Below are positions 1-6,013 of a stretch of DNA of 6,611 nucleotides, in pieces (within the stretch, counting starts at the first letter, position 1; the number at the start of each line of letters is the position of its first letter). Source of the stretch: Niveispirillum sp. (GTDB lineage: Bacteria > Pseudomonadota > Alphaproteobacteria > Azospirillales > Azospirillaceae); the NCBI GenBank assembly GCA_016463045.1, contig JAEMSB010000272.1, forward strand, positions 1-6,611, read 5' to 3'. The notes beneath the pieces are model-generated. The model did not search any database, was not told where the DNA came from, and worked only from the letters and a program-made list of their open reading frames with translations. A program made the position numbers and the translations under genes.

Positions 1-1
1 C

Positions 2-580
2 CTGGCCCAGGCCACGCCGGAGGACAAGCTGAACCTGATCCGTAAGGAACAGGCCGATGGCCGCCTGGTCGCGATGTGCGGCGACGGCACCAACGATGCC
101 CCGGCCTTGGCCCAGGCGGATGTCGGCGTCGCCATGAATACCGGCACCCAGGCCGCACGTGAGGCTGGGAACATGGTGGATCTGGACAGCGATCCGACCA
201 AGCTGATTGAAGTTGTCTCGATCGGCAAGCAACTGCTGATGACCCGCGGCGCCTTGACCACCTTCTCCATCGCCAATGATGTGGCGAAGTATTTTGCGAT
301 CATCCCGGCCATGTTCGCGGGTCTCTACCCGGCGCTGGGGGCCTTGAACATCATGGGCCTGTCGACGCCGCAATCGGCCATCCTGTCGGCCATCATCTTC
401 AACGCCCTGATCATCATCGCGCTGATCCCGCTGGCGCTGAAGGGCGTCACCTATCATGCCCGCTCTGCCGCTAGCCAGTTGTTCCGCAACCTGCTGGTCT
501 ATGGCGTGGGCGGTCTGGTTGTGCCGTTCGCGGGCATCAAACTGATTGACATGGCCGTCACGGCCATTGGTCTGGCCTAA
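2..580 (+). CDS. kdpB: Potassium-transporting P-type ATPase subunit B, C-terminal part (5' truncated by window)
   Basis: KdpB is the catalytic, ATP-hydrolysing subunit of the inner-membrane KdpFABC K+ uptake complex. Only the last 192 residues are present; the frame is open from base 2 and the gene begins upstream. The fragment starts in the P domain (ATPEDKLNLI) and has the P-type ATPase hinge motif GDGTNDAPAL (bases 80-109), followed by the KdpB-typical GVAMNTGTQAAREAGNMVDL. The phosphorylation site (DKTGT) and the A and N domains lie outside the window. The NDVAKYFAI segment (about bases 275-301) carries the Asp and Lys, three residues apart, that correspond to the membrane charge pair Asp583/Lys586 described in E. 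coli KdpB. Two to three further hydrophobic segments lead to the C-terminus. The end is intact (TAA) and kdpC starts 12 nt later, as expected for a kdpABC operon. Confidence 0.97.
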   Translation: MAQATPEDKLNLIRKEQADGRLVAMCGDGTNDAPALAQADVGVAMNTGTQAAREAGNMVDLDSDPTKLIEVVSIGKQLLMTRGALTTFSIANDVAKYFAIIPAMFAGLYPALGALNIMGLSTPQSAILSAIIFNALIIIALIPLALKGVTYHARSAASQLFRNLLVYGVGGLVVPFAGIKLIDMAVTAIGLA

Positions 581-584
581 GGAG
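579..584 (+). promoter_or_regulatory. Ribosome binding site of kdpC
   Basis: AAGGAG overlaps the kdpB stop codon and lies 8 nt before the ATG at 593. It is the clearest Shine-Dalgarno sequence in the window; it fixes the kdpC start and suggests translation coupled to kdpB. Confidence 0.8.
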
Positions 585-592
585 TTCACGCC

Positions 593-1159
593 ATGTTGAA
601 GGAAATACGGCCGGCGCTGGTCCTGCTGTTCCTGTTCACCCTCCTGTGTGGTCTTGGCTATCCGCTGCTGGTGACCGGCGTCGGCAAGACCCTTTTCCCC
701 CGTCAGGCTGAAGGCAGCCTGATCCGGGACGAGGGCGGCACGGTCATTGGATCGGAACTGATCGGCCAGACCTTTACCGGCGACCGCTATTTCTGGTCGC
801 GCCCGTCGGCGGCCGGCAGCGGTTATGATGCCGGTGCCTCCAGCGGCTCCAACCTGGGGCCGACCAGTGCACCGCTGCTGGATCGGGTGAAGCAGGAAGC
901 GGAGCGTCTAGGTGCCGGTGAGGCGAACAAAATCCCCGTCGATCTGGTCACAGCCTCGGGTAGCGGGCTTGATCCGCACATTACCCCGACCGCAGCCTAT
1001 TACCAGATCGCCCGCGTCGCCAACGCCCGCGGCCTGGATCAGGCAGAGGTGAAGCGGCTCGTCGATGCCCATGTCGAGCAACCCCTGCTGGGCTTGATCG
1101 GAGAACCGCGGGTCAACGTGCTGAAGCTCAATCTGGCCCTCGACGCCAAGGCCAAATAG
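593..1159 (+). CDS. kdpC: Potassium-transporting ATPase subunit C
   Basis: KdpC is the small accessory subunit of the KdpFABC K+ pump. It has one membrane anchor and a periplasmic domain, and is thought to stabilise the complex and raise its affinity. The 188-residue length is normal for the family. Residues 8-29 (ALVLLFLFTLLCGLGYPLLV) form the single N-terminal membrane segment. Family motifs follow in order: GSELIGQTFTGDRYFWSRPSA, a Gly/Ser-rich stretch with SGSNLGPTSAPL, and the C-terminal SGLDPHITPTAAYYQIARVA and GEPRVNVLKLNLALD. The start is supported by AAGGAG 8 nt upstream. Nothing is missing or unusual. A strong hairpin follows 22 nt after the stop, so the pump transcript may largely end here. 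Confidence 0.97.
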   Translation: MLKEIRPALVLLFLFTLLCGLGYPLLVTGVGKTLFPRQAEGSLIRDEGGTVIGSELIGQTFTGDRYFWSRPSAAGSGYDAGASSGSNLGPTSAPLLDRVKQEAERLGAGEANKIPVDLVTASGSGLDPHITPTAAYYQIARVANARGLDQAEVKRLVDAHVEQPLLGLIGEPRVNVLKLNLALDAKAK

Positions 1160-1181
1160 GCCTTCCGGATCGGCTTGCGCG

Positions 1182-1243
1182 AGGATCGTCATGTCATGGA
1201 GGCCCGACCGGGGGTCCCTGACATGACGATCCTGTTTTCGTTT
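1182..1243 (+). terminator. Intrinsic terminator or attenuator between kdpC and kdpD
   Basis: Bases 1182-1196 (AGGATCGTCATGTCA) are a perfect 15-bp inverted repeat of 1219-1233, with a GC-rich 22-nt loop that can add three more pairs (1198-1200 with 1215-1217) after one mismatch. The right arm is followed by GTTTTCGTTT, a T-rich run interrupted by CG. This is the architecture of a rho-independent terminator reading on the + strand. The complementary strand has no T-run, so it is not bidirectional. Lying between the pump genes and the regulatory genes, it could reduce kdpDE expression relative to kdpABC. A regulator-binding palindrome or mRNA-stabilising stem is possible, because the stem is longer and less GC-pure than most terminators. 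Confidence 0.7.
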
Positions 1244-1268
1244 CATGTTCTCCGCTCGACAGGCCCCC

Positions 1269-4004
1269 ATGCCGCCCAGCAACGATACAACCCGCGATGA
1301 TCGCCGCCCGTCCCCCGACGCTCTGTTGCAGACAGCGGCAGCCGAACGGCGGGGCAAGCTGAAGATTTTCCTGGGCGCTGCCCCCGGCGTTGGCAAGACA
1401 TACGAGATGCTACGGACCGCCCATGCCATGAAGGCGGAAGGTGTGGATGTCGTGGTCGGTGTGGTCGAAACGCATGGACGGGCGGAAACCCAGGCCATGC
1501 TGGCCGGGCTGGAGGTTTTCCCGCGCAAGCCGGTGGCCTATCGCGGCCAGGACCTTCTGGAGATGGATCTTGACGGGCTGCTCGCCCGCCGGCCGCAAAT
1601 GGTGCTGGTGGATGAACTGGCCCACACCAATGCGCCTGGCAGCCGACACGGCAAGCGCTATTCAGACGTGGAGGAGCTTCGGGACGCCGGCATCGACGTG
1701 CTGACCACGCTCAACATCCAGCATGTCGAAAGCCTGAACGACATCGTCGCGCGCATCACCCGCATCCGTGTGCGCGAGACGGTGCCCGACCAGGTGATCG
1801 ACAGCGCGGATGAGGTGGAAATCATCGACGTGACCCCGACCGATCTGATCAAGCGGCTGGGTGAGGGCAAGGTCTATGTCCGCGACCAGGCGCAGAGGGC
1901 GCTGAAGCATTATTTCTCCCCCGGCAACCTGACGGCGCTGCGCGAACTGGCGCTGCGGCGGACGGCGCAGCGTGTGGATGACCAGATGGTCAACTACATG
2001 CGCAGCCACGCTATCGCCGGCCCCTGGGCGGCGGGAGAGCGAATTCTGGTCTGCATCTCCGATGATATGGCCACAGGCGGGCTGGTCCGCTATGCCAAGC
2101 GCATGGCGGATCGGCTGAAGGCTCCGTTCACGGCGGTCTATGTGGAAACAGCCCGCCACCAGCGCCTGGATGAGGCAGGGCGCGACCGGGTGGCCGATGC
2201 CCTCCGGCTTGCCGAACAATTGGGGGCGGAGTCATTGACACTGCCGGGCCGGACGGTCACAGAGGCTATTGTCACCTTCGCGCACACCAACAACATCACC
2301 CAGATCGTCATCGGCAAGTCTCAGCGGTCCCGCTGGTTCGAAATGCTGCACGGATCGGTCGTGCATGATCTGCTGCGTCATGCGGAGGGTATTTCGGTCC
2401 ATGTCATCGCGGGTGAACAGGCCGATCCCGACAGCAATGCCGCCCGCCGCCCGCCGACGCTGAAATCGACGCAAGGCGGACTGCAATGGCAACCCTATTT
2501 GATGTCCACCCTATTCACGGCGGCGGCGCTGGCGGCTGGCGTCCTGGTGGATGACTGGTTGGGTGTACAGAATATCAGTCTGGTCTTCCTGATGGCCGTG
2601 CTGGGGAGTGCCGTGCTCTATGGGTTCTCGGCGTCCCTGTTCACGGCCTTTGCATCCGTGGCCGCCTATAATTTCTTCTTCCTGCCGCCTCTTTACACCT
2701 TCACCATCCGCGACCCGTCCAATATCTGGTCCTTGGGCTTCTTCCTGGCGGTCGCCTTGTTGACCAGCCGGTTGACGGCGCGGGTGCGCGAACAGGCGGA
2801 CATCGCGCGGGCCCGTGCCCGCACCACGGCGCAATTATCCTCCTTCGCGAGCAAACTGGCCGGGATCGGCGACCTGGATGATCTGTCCTGGGCTGCCTGC
2901 CACCAGATCGCCCTGATGCTGAAGCTGCGTGTCGTGCTGCTGCTGCCGGACGATCACGGACTTGGGCTTGCATCTGCCTACCCGCCTGATGACCTCCTGT
3001 CCGAAGCGGACCATGCGGCTGCCTTGTGGGCCTTTGAAAACAGCCGACCGGCGGGTCGTGGCGCGGCCACCCTGCCGGGGTCGCCCCGGCTCTACCTGCC
3101 GCTGCGCACCGACCGGTCGGTTGTCGCGGTGGTGGGGATCACCAATGAAGATCCGACGGGCGGGCCGCTGCTGGCGCCTGATGATCGGCGGCTGCTGGAT
3201 GCCCTGCTGGATCAGGCCGCGGTGGCCATCGAGCGGGTGAGGCTGGTTCGTGCCATCGATCAGGCAAAACTGGAGAGCGAGACGGAACGCCTGCGGTCGG
3301 CCATGTTGACCTCGCTGTCGCACGACCTGCGCACGCCGCTGGCGGCCATCATTGCCGCTGTCACCAGCCTTAAGGCTGGTGGCGGGGCCACCGACCCGCA
3401 AACGCGGGAGGCGACGCTGGAAACAATGCATGCGGAGGCGGAACGCATGAGCCGGTTTGTCCGTAATCTGCTGGACATGACCCGGCTGGAGGCTGGCGCC
3501 CTGGAACAGAAACGGGAACCCACCGATCTGGCCGATGTGGTATCCGGGGCCGTTCGGCGGGCCGGCCCGATCCTTAATCGCCACGTTATAGACATAGCGG
3601 TTCCAATCGATCTGCCCCTGGTTCGCGGCGATCATCTGTTGTTGGAACAGGCTTTGTTCAATCTGCTGGACAATGCCGCGAAATACGCCCCACCGGACAG
3701 CACCATCCGTATCGTGGCGCGGCGGCAGGCGGCCCATGTGTGCCTGTTGGTGATGGACCGTGGACCTGGTATCCCGCCGGAACTGCGGGAGCAAATCTTC
3801 GACAAGTTCTTCCGAGTGCAGGCGCGGGACTATCAGCAGGCCGGCACCGGCCTGGGTCTTCCGATCTGCCGGGGGTTTGTTGAGGCCATGGGAGGAACCG
3901 TCAAGGTGGGTGACCGTGATGACGGCCAACCTGGCGCTTGTTTTGAAATAACGTTGCCGGTGGATCCGCGTGGAGATTTACCGTTCGGGGAAACGACAGC
4001 ATGA
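1269..4004 (+). CDS. kdpD: Osmosensitive K+ channel sensor histidine kinase KdpD
   Basis: KdpD is the membrane sensor kinase that responds to low K+ or turgor stress and phosphorylates KdpE. From the ATG at 1269 it has 911 residues (E. coli KdpD has 894). Domains in order: RPSPDALL and the KdpD N-terminal domain with Walker A GAAPGVGKT (36-44) and Walker B-like VLVDE (112-116); a universal-stress-protein-like domain (about 259-382); four close membrane segments (about 411-500, including AYNFFFLPPLYTFTI); a GAF-like region (about 520-640); and the kinase core. The core has the H-box SLSHDLRTPLAA with phospho-acceptor His685, N-box NLLDNAAKYAP (798-808), G1 box DRGPGIP (830-836) and G2 box GTGLGLPI (859-866), so it looks catalytically intact. 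The start at 1269 is preferred because AGG at 1261-1263 precedes it by 5 nt; the in-frame ATG at 1245 abuts the terminator-like T-run and lacks a Shine-Dalgarno. The stop overlaps kdpE (ATGA). Confidence 0.97.
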   Translation: MPPSNDTTRDDRRPSPDALLQTAAAERRGKLKIFLGAAPGVGKTYEMLRTAHAMKAEGVDVVVGVVETHGRAETQAMLAGLEVFPRKPVAYRGQDLLEMDLDGLLARRPQMVLVDELAHTNAPGSRHGKRYSDVEELRDAGIDVLTTLNIQHVESLNDIVARITRIRVRETVPDQVIDSADEVEIIDVTPTDLIKRLGEGKVYVRDQAQRALKHYFSPGNLTALRELALRRTAQRVDDQMVNYMRSHAIAGPWAAGERILVCISDDMATGGLVRYAKRMADRLKAPFTAVYVETARHQRLDEAGRDRVADALRLAEQLGAESLTLPGRTVTEAIVTFAHTNNITQIVIGKSQRSRWFEMLHGSVVHDLLRHAEGISVHVIAGEQADPDSNAARRPPTLKSTQGGLQWQPYLMSTLFTAAALAAGVLVDDWLGVQNISLVFLMAVLGSAVLYGFSASLFTAFASVAAYNFFFLPPLYTFTIRDPSNIWSLGFFLAVALLTSRLTARVREQADIARARARTTAQLSSFASKLAGIGDLDDLSWAACHQIALMLKLRVVLLLPDDHGLGLASAYPPDDLLSEADHAAALWAFENSRPAGRGAATLPGSPRLYLPLRTDRSVVAVVGITNEDPTGGPLLAPDDRRLLDALLDQAAVAIERVRLVRAIDQAKLESETERLRSAMLTSLSHDLRTPLAAIIAAVTSLKAGGGATDPQTREATLETMHAEAERMSRFVRNLLDMTRLEAGALEQKREPTDLADVVSGAVRRAGPILNRHVIDIAVPIDLPLVRGDHLLLEQALFNLLDNAAKYAPPDSTIRIVARRQAAHVCLLVMDRGPGIPPELREQIFDKFFRVQARDYQQAGTGLGLPICRGFVEAMGGTVKVGDRDDGQPGACFEITLPVDPRGDLPFGETTA

Positions 4005-4690
4005 GTAAGTTGCAACGTTTGCTTGTCATCGAAGACGAGATTGCTATTCGGCGTCTCCTGCGCACCATCCTTACCCCACATGGGTGGGCAATGGTGGAGG
4101 CAGAGACCGGCGCCGCCGCCCTTGATCAGTTACATCAGGCCATGCCGGAACTGATCCTGCTGGATCTCGGCCTTCCGGACATGGATGGCCTCGACCTGAT
4201 CCCGTTGCTAAAGCGGGAGCGATCAGCCCCTATCATTGTCCTGTCCAGCCGTGACCGCGAACAGGACAAGGTCCTGGCGCTGGATCTCGGTGCCGATGAC
4301 TATGTCACCAAACCTTTCAGCGAAAAGGAGCTATTGGCCCGCATCCGCACGGCCTTGCGGCACTCCATCCAGCAGGTCGGCGGGCGTCCCCATCTTCAGG
4401 TCGGCGACCTGGAGATTGATTTGGTCATGCGGCAGGTCCGCCGGTCTGGCGAGCGCCTGCACCTATCGCCGCGGGAATTCGATCTGTTGCATCTGCTGGT
4501 GCGGCATGGCGGGCGTATCCTGACCCACCGCCAGATATTGGAACAGGTCTGGGGTCCGGCCCAGGCAACTGAGGTCCACTACCTACGCGTCTATGTTCGA
4601 CAACTGCGCCAGAAGATCGAAACCGACCCCAATAACCCGACCCTGATCCTGACGGAGCCCGGGATCGGATACCGGTTCAGCGAGCCGTGA
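4001..4690 (+). CDS. kdpE: KDP operon transcriptional response regulator KdpE
   Basis: KdpE is the OmpR/PhoB-type response regulator that, once phosphorylated by KdpD, activates kdpFABC transcription. The 229-residue length is normal. The receiver domain spans about residues 5-120, with acidic residues Glu11-Asp12 (VIEDE), phospho-acceptor Asp55 (LILLDLGLPDMDG), the conserved Ser82 (IIVLSS) and Lys104 (YVTKPF). The winged-helix DNA-binding domain covers about 128-226, with LSPREFDLLHLLV, the recognition-helix region around EVHYLRVYVRQLRQKI, and the wing ending GIGYRF. Its ATG overlaps the kdpD stop by 4 nt, indicating translational coupling, so kinase and regulator are made from one message. 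No promoter of its own is evident. Confidence 0.97.
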   Translation: MSKLQRLLVIEDEIAIRRLLRTILTPHGWAMVEAETGAAALDQLHQAMPELILLDLGLPDMDGLDLIPLLKRERSAPIIVLSSRDREQDKVLALDLGADDYVTKPFSEKELLARIRTALRHSIQQVGGRPHLQVGDLEIDLVMRQVRRSGERLHLSPREFDLLHLLVRHGGRILTHRQILEQVWGPAQATEVHYLRVYVRQLRQKIETDPNNPTLILTEPGIGYRFSEP

Positions 4691-4756
4691 GGATGCCGGC
4701 GAAGCCCGAACTGACAACAAGATACAGCACCCCGATCCCTACATCTATTTCAACGA

Positions 4757-4777
4757 TCCGGCCCTGCCGGGACCGGA
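4757..4777 (+). terminator. Possible hairpin ending the kdpDE transcript
   Basis: TCCGGCCC and GGG-A-CCGGA form an 8-bp stem around a 4-nt loop with one bulged A. It lies 66 nt after the kdpE stop. No T-run follows directly (only GTGTTT about 10 nt later), so it is a weak intrinsic-terminator candidate. A second short hairpin (GCCCC/GGGGT at 4815-4827) also lacks a T-run. Confidence 0.25.
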
Positions 4778-4841
4778 CAGTGCCGCCGTGTTTCCCAGCG
4801 AAGGTGGCTTAAGAGCCCCTTCGGGGTGCGGTCTGATCCTA

Positions 4842-4870
4842 TTGATCTCCGACCTGTACGCATCTATATG
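4842..4870 (+). promoter_or_regulatory. Candidate promoter of the small gene at 4904
   Basis: TTGATC (4842-4847) and TATATG (4865-4870) are separated by 17 nt. Each box matches 4 of 6 bases of the sigma-70 consensus. The predicted transcript would start near 4877, leaving a leader of about 27 nt before the ATG at 4904. This was identified by eye only. Confidence 0.4.
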
Positions 4871-4887
4871 TTATAACATCACATAAC
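4868..4887. promoter_or_regulatory. AT-rich dyad operator, Zur-box-like (copy 1)
   Basis: ATGTTATAACAT (4868-4879) is a perfect 12-bp palindrome, and GTTAT (4870-4874) also pairs with ATAAC (4883-4887). The reverse strand of 4870-4884 matches 5302-5316 at 13 of 15 positions. The ATGTTATA half-site resembles known Zur boxes (TGTTATA-N-TATAACA in E. coli), but the full canonical dyad is not present. It overlaps the candidate -10 box and start site, the expected place for a repressor. Assignment to Zur is inference. Confidence 0.4.
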
Positions 4888-4903
4888 GAGCGCTGTTTGA
4901 TTG

Positions 4904-5227
4904 ATGGCCGTCAACGATACGATCCATGGTGCCTGTTCTTGGCGGACTGCCCGCCAGGCGGTCTGTCACCATGCCTTTCATACCGGTTTTGTGGAGGCCA
5001 TGTCGGGCAAGCCGTTCGACTATGCGGCGCTCGATGCGATGACCGAATATGAGCAACACCGGTACGAGAATGGCCGCGAACTGGCATGGGAATGCCGCCA
5101 GGCGCGCTTGACCATTCGCTGGACACGTCGGGACACCGTTCCCCGTGCTCTGCGCGACTTTATCACCGGCCGCGCTTTGCGACGGCGCAATGGTCTTCCA
5201 AGGACCGACCCCTATCGGGCCAAATGA
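4904..5227 (+). CDS. Small uncharacterised protein, weakly RMF-like, with N-terminal Cys/His cluster
   Basis: I do not recognise a named family for this 107-residue protein. Codon use fits the neighbouring genes. Residues 24-61 show A-x3-G-F-x5-G-K-P-F-D-Y ... Y-E-x-G-R-x-L-A, which faintly matches the ribosome modulation factor pattern (A-x3-G-Y-x5-G ... W-x2-G-W). The C-terminal 40 residues are rich in arginine. The first 26 residues contain His8, Cys11, Cys21, His22, His23 and His26, possible metal ligands. There is no signal peptide or membrane segment, so it is probably cytoplasmic. The ATG at 4904 is chosen for the longest ATG-started frame; TTG at 4901 is possible, and ATG at 5000 follows GGAGG too closely (2 nt). 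No good Shine-Dalgarno precedes 4904. The gene lies between two inverted copies of a Zur-like motif, which suggests regulation together with the ABC genes downstream. Confidence 0.65.
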   Translation: MAVNDTIHGACSWRTARQAVCHHAFHTGFVEAMSGKPFDYAALDAMTEYEQHRYENGRELAWECRQARLTIRWTRRDTVPRALRDFITGRALRRRNGLPRTDPYRAK

Positions 5228-5278
5228 TTGATGTCGTTACGGGCCAACCAGGCCGTTCGCATGACAGCGAATTCATTT

Positions 5279-5308
5279 TTCAATTGCTGCATCAACAGTA
5301 AATGTAAT
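5279..5308 (+). promoter_or_regulatory. Candidate promoter of the ABC transporter operon
   Basis: The stretch 5261-5335 is clearly richer in A/T than its surroundings. TTCAAT (5279-5284) and TGTAAT (5303-5308, 5 of 6 to TATAAT) are 18 nt apart; TTGCTG (5284-5289) with TGTTAT (5308-5313), also 18 nt apart, is an alternative. Either choice puts the -10 region on the operator-like motif at 5302-5316. The individual boxes are weak, so confidence is low. Confidence 0.3.
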
Positions 5309-5316
5309 GTTATATC
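5302..5316 (+). promoter_or_regulatory. AT-rich operator-like motif, Zur-box-like half-site (copy 2)
   Basis: ATGTAATGTTATATC matches the reverse strand of 4870-4884 at 13 of 15 positions and includes the exact 8-mer ATGTTATA. It lies 31 nt before the preferred ATPase start and overlaps its probable -10 region. As in copy 1, one half looks like a Zur half-site while the other arm is degenerate. The attribution to Zur rests on this likeness and on the nature of the downstream genes. Confidence 0.4.
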
Positions 5317-5347
5317 GTTTTGATGTTTTATGCTGATGTGGCCCACG

Positions 5348-6013
5348 ATGCTCGCTTCCAATCTGATCGACCTGTATGATGTGGTTCACCATGCCGGTGG
5401 CCGCCCCATTTTGGTCGTGGAGCAATTGACCCTGGCCTTGGGCCGGCATGGATTGCTGCTGGGGCCCAGCGGCAGCGGCAAGACCACTTTGCTGCATCTG
5501 CTTGCGGGCCTGCTGGCGCCTCAACAGGGGAACCTGTCTGTACTGGGGCATGATCTGCGGGCGATGGGTGATGCCGGGCGAGACCGATGGCGCGCCCGGC
5601 ATGTAGGCATCATCTTTCAGCAACTGCATCTGATCGCCGCCGTCAGCATCGCCGACAATCTGCGCCTGGCCCGGCGTCTGGCCGGCAAGGGCCCGGATGA
5701 CGAGGCCGTGTTACAGTTGCTGACGCGCGTCGGGCTGGCCGACCGCGCCAACGCCCTGCCGACCGATCTGTCCCAGGGGGAGCGGCAGCGGGTGGCGGTG
5801 GCCCGCGCTTTGGTGAACCAGCCCTCGATCCTGCTGGCGGACGAACCGACCAGCGCTTTGGATGATGGCAATTGCCAGACGGTGATCGACCTGTTGGTCG
5901 AACAGGCGGAACTCAGCGGCGCCACCCTGCTGGTTGCCACGCATGACCGGCGTCTGATGTCCCGCCTGCCGGTGCTGCTGGAACTGGCCCGACCGATGGA
6001 GCGCGTGGCATGA
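5348..6013 (+). CDS. ABC transporter ATP-binding protein, LolD/MacB-like (Zrg-type zinc-associated)
   Basis: This is the cytoplasmic ATPase of an ABC system whose permease follows. From ATG 5348 it has 221 residues, a usual length for LolD/MacB-type ATPases. It has all nucleotide-binding motifs: Walker A GPSGSGKTT (39-47), Q-loop IIFQQ with Gln91, signature LSQGE (141-145), Walker B ILLADEP (161-167) with Glu166, D-loop SALD, and H-loop His199 (ATHD). Upstream in-frame ATGs at 5330 and 5336 exist, but none of the starts has a good Shine-Dalgarno; 5348 is preferred because homologous proteins begin near here and because the operator-like motif ends at 5316. Its stop overlaps the permease start (ATGA). 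The pair resembles the ATPase/permease of Zur-regulated operons (Vibrio zrg, Pseudomonas PA4063-4066), recalled from family knowledge. The substrate cannot be read from the sequence; LolCDE-type or peptide export systems are alternatives. Confidence 0.92.
   Translation: MLASNLIDLYDVVHHAGGRPILVVEQLTLALGRHGLLLGPSGSGKTTLLHLLAGLLAPQQGNLSVLGHDLRAMGDAGRDRWRARHVGIIFQQLHLIAAVSIADNLRLARRLAGKGPDDEAVLQLLTRVGLADRANALPTDLSQGERQRVAVARALVNQPSILLADEPTSALDDGNCQTVIDLLVEQAELSGATLLVATHDRRLMSRLPVLLELARPMERVA

Larger units (their letters stand above)
5228..5347. other. AT-rich intergenic region before the ABC operon
   Basis: These 120 bases separate the small gene from the ABC genes and contain no supported reading frame. 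A 6-bp bulged stem (5239-5256, ACG-G-GCC with GGCCGT) follows the small gene, but the nearest T-run (5276-5280) is 20 nt away, so it is not a convincing terminator. The second half holds the promoter-like boxes and operator-like motif listed separately. Confidence 0.6.

Noticed and set aside
1245..1268. Upstream ATG start for kdpD at 1245
   Set aside because: The codon touches the T-run of the hairpin and has no ribosome binding site. The extra eight residues match no known KdpD feature, and the ATG at 1269 has AGG at suitable spacing.
908..1528. 206-codon minus-strand frame across the kdpC end and kdpD start
   Set aside because: It covers two real genes and the terminator hairpin, and its product has no recognisable motif.
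2835..3929. 364-codon open frame on the minus strand inside kdpD
   Set aside because: It lies wholly opposite the well-supported kinase core of KdpD. Its translation is rich in Arg, Gln and His without any domain, as expected for an antisense shadow in GC-rich DNA.
4693..4812. 39-codon ORF (ATG 4693 to TAA 4812) after kdpE
   Set aside because: It starts 3 nt after the kdpE stop with GTGAGG directly against the ATG. Its codon use is poorer than the neighbouring frame and no motif is visible, so it cannot be supported as a gene.
5239..5256. Bulged stem after the small gene as a terminator
   Set aside because: The stem has only 6 bp with a bulge, and the nearest T-run is 20 nt downstream.
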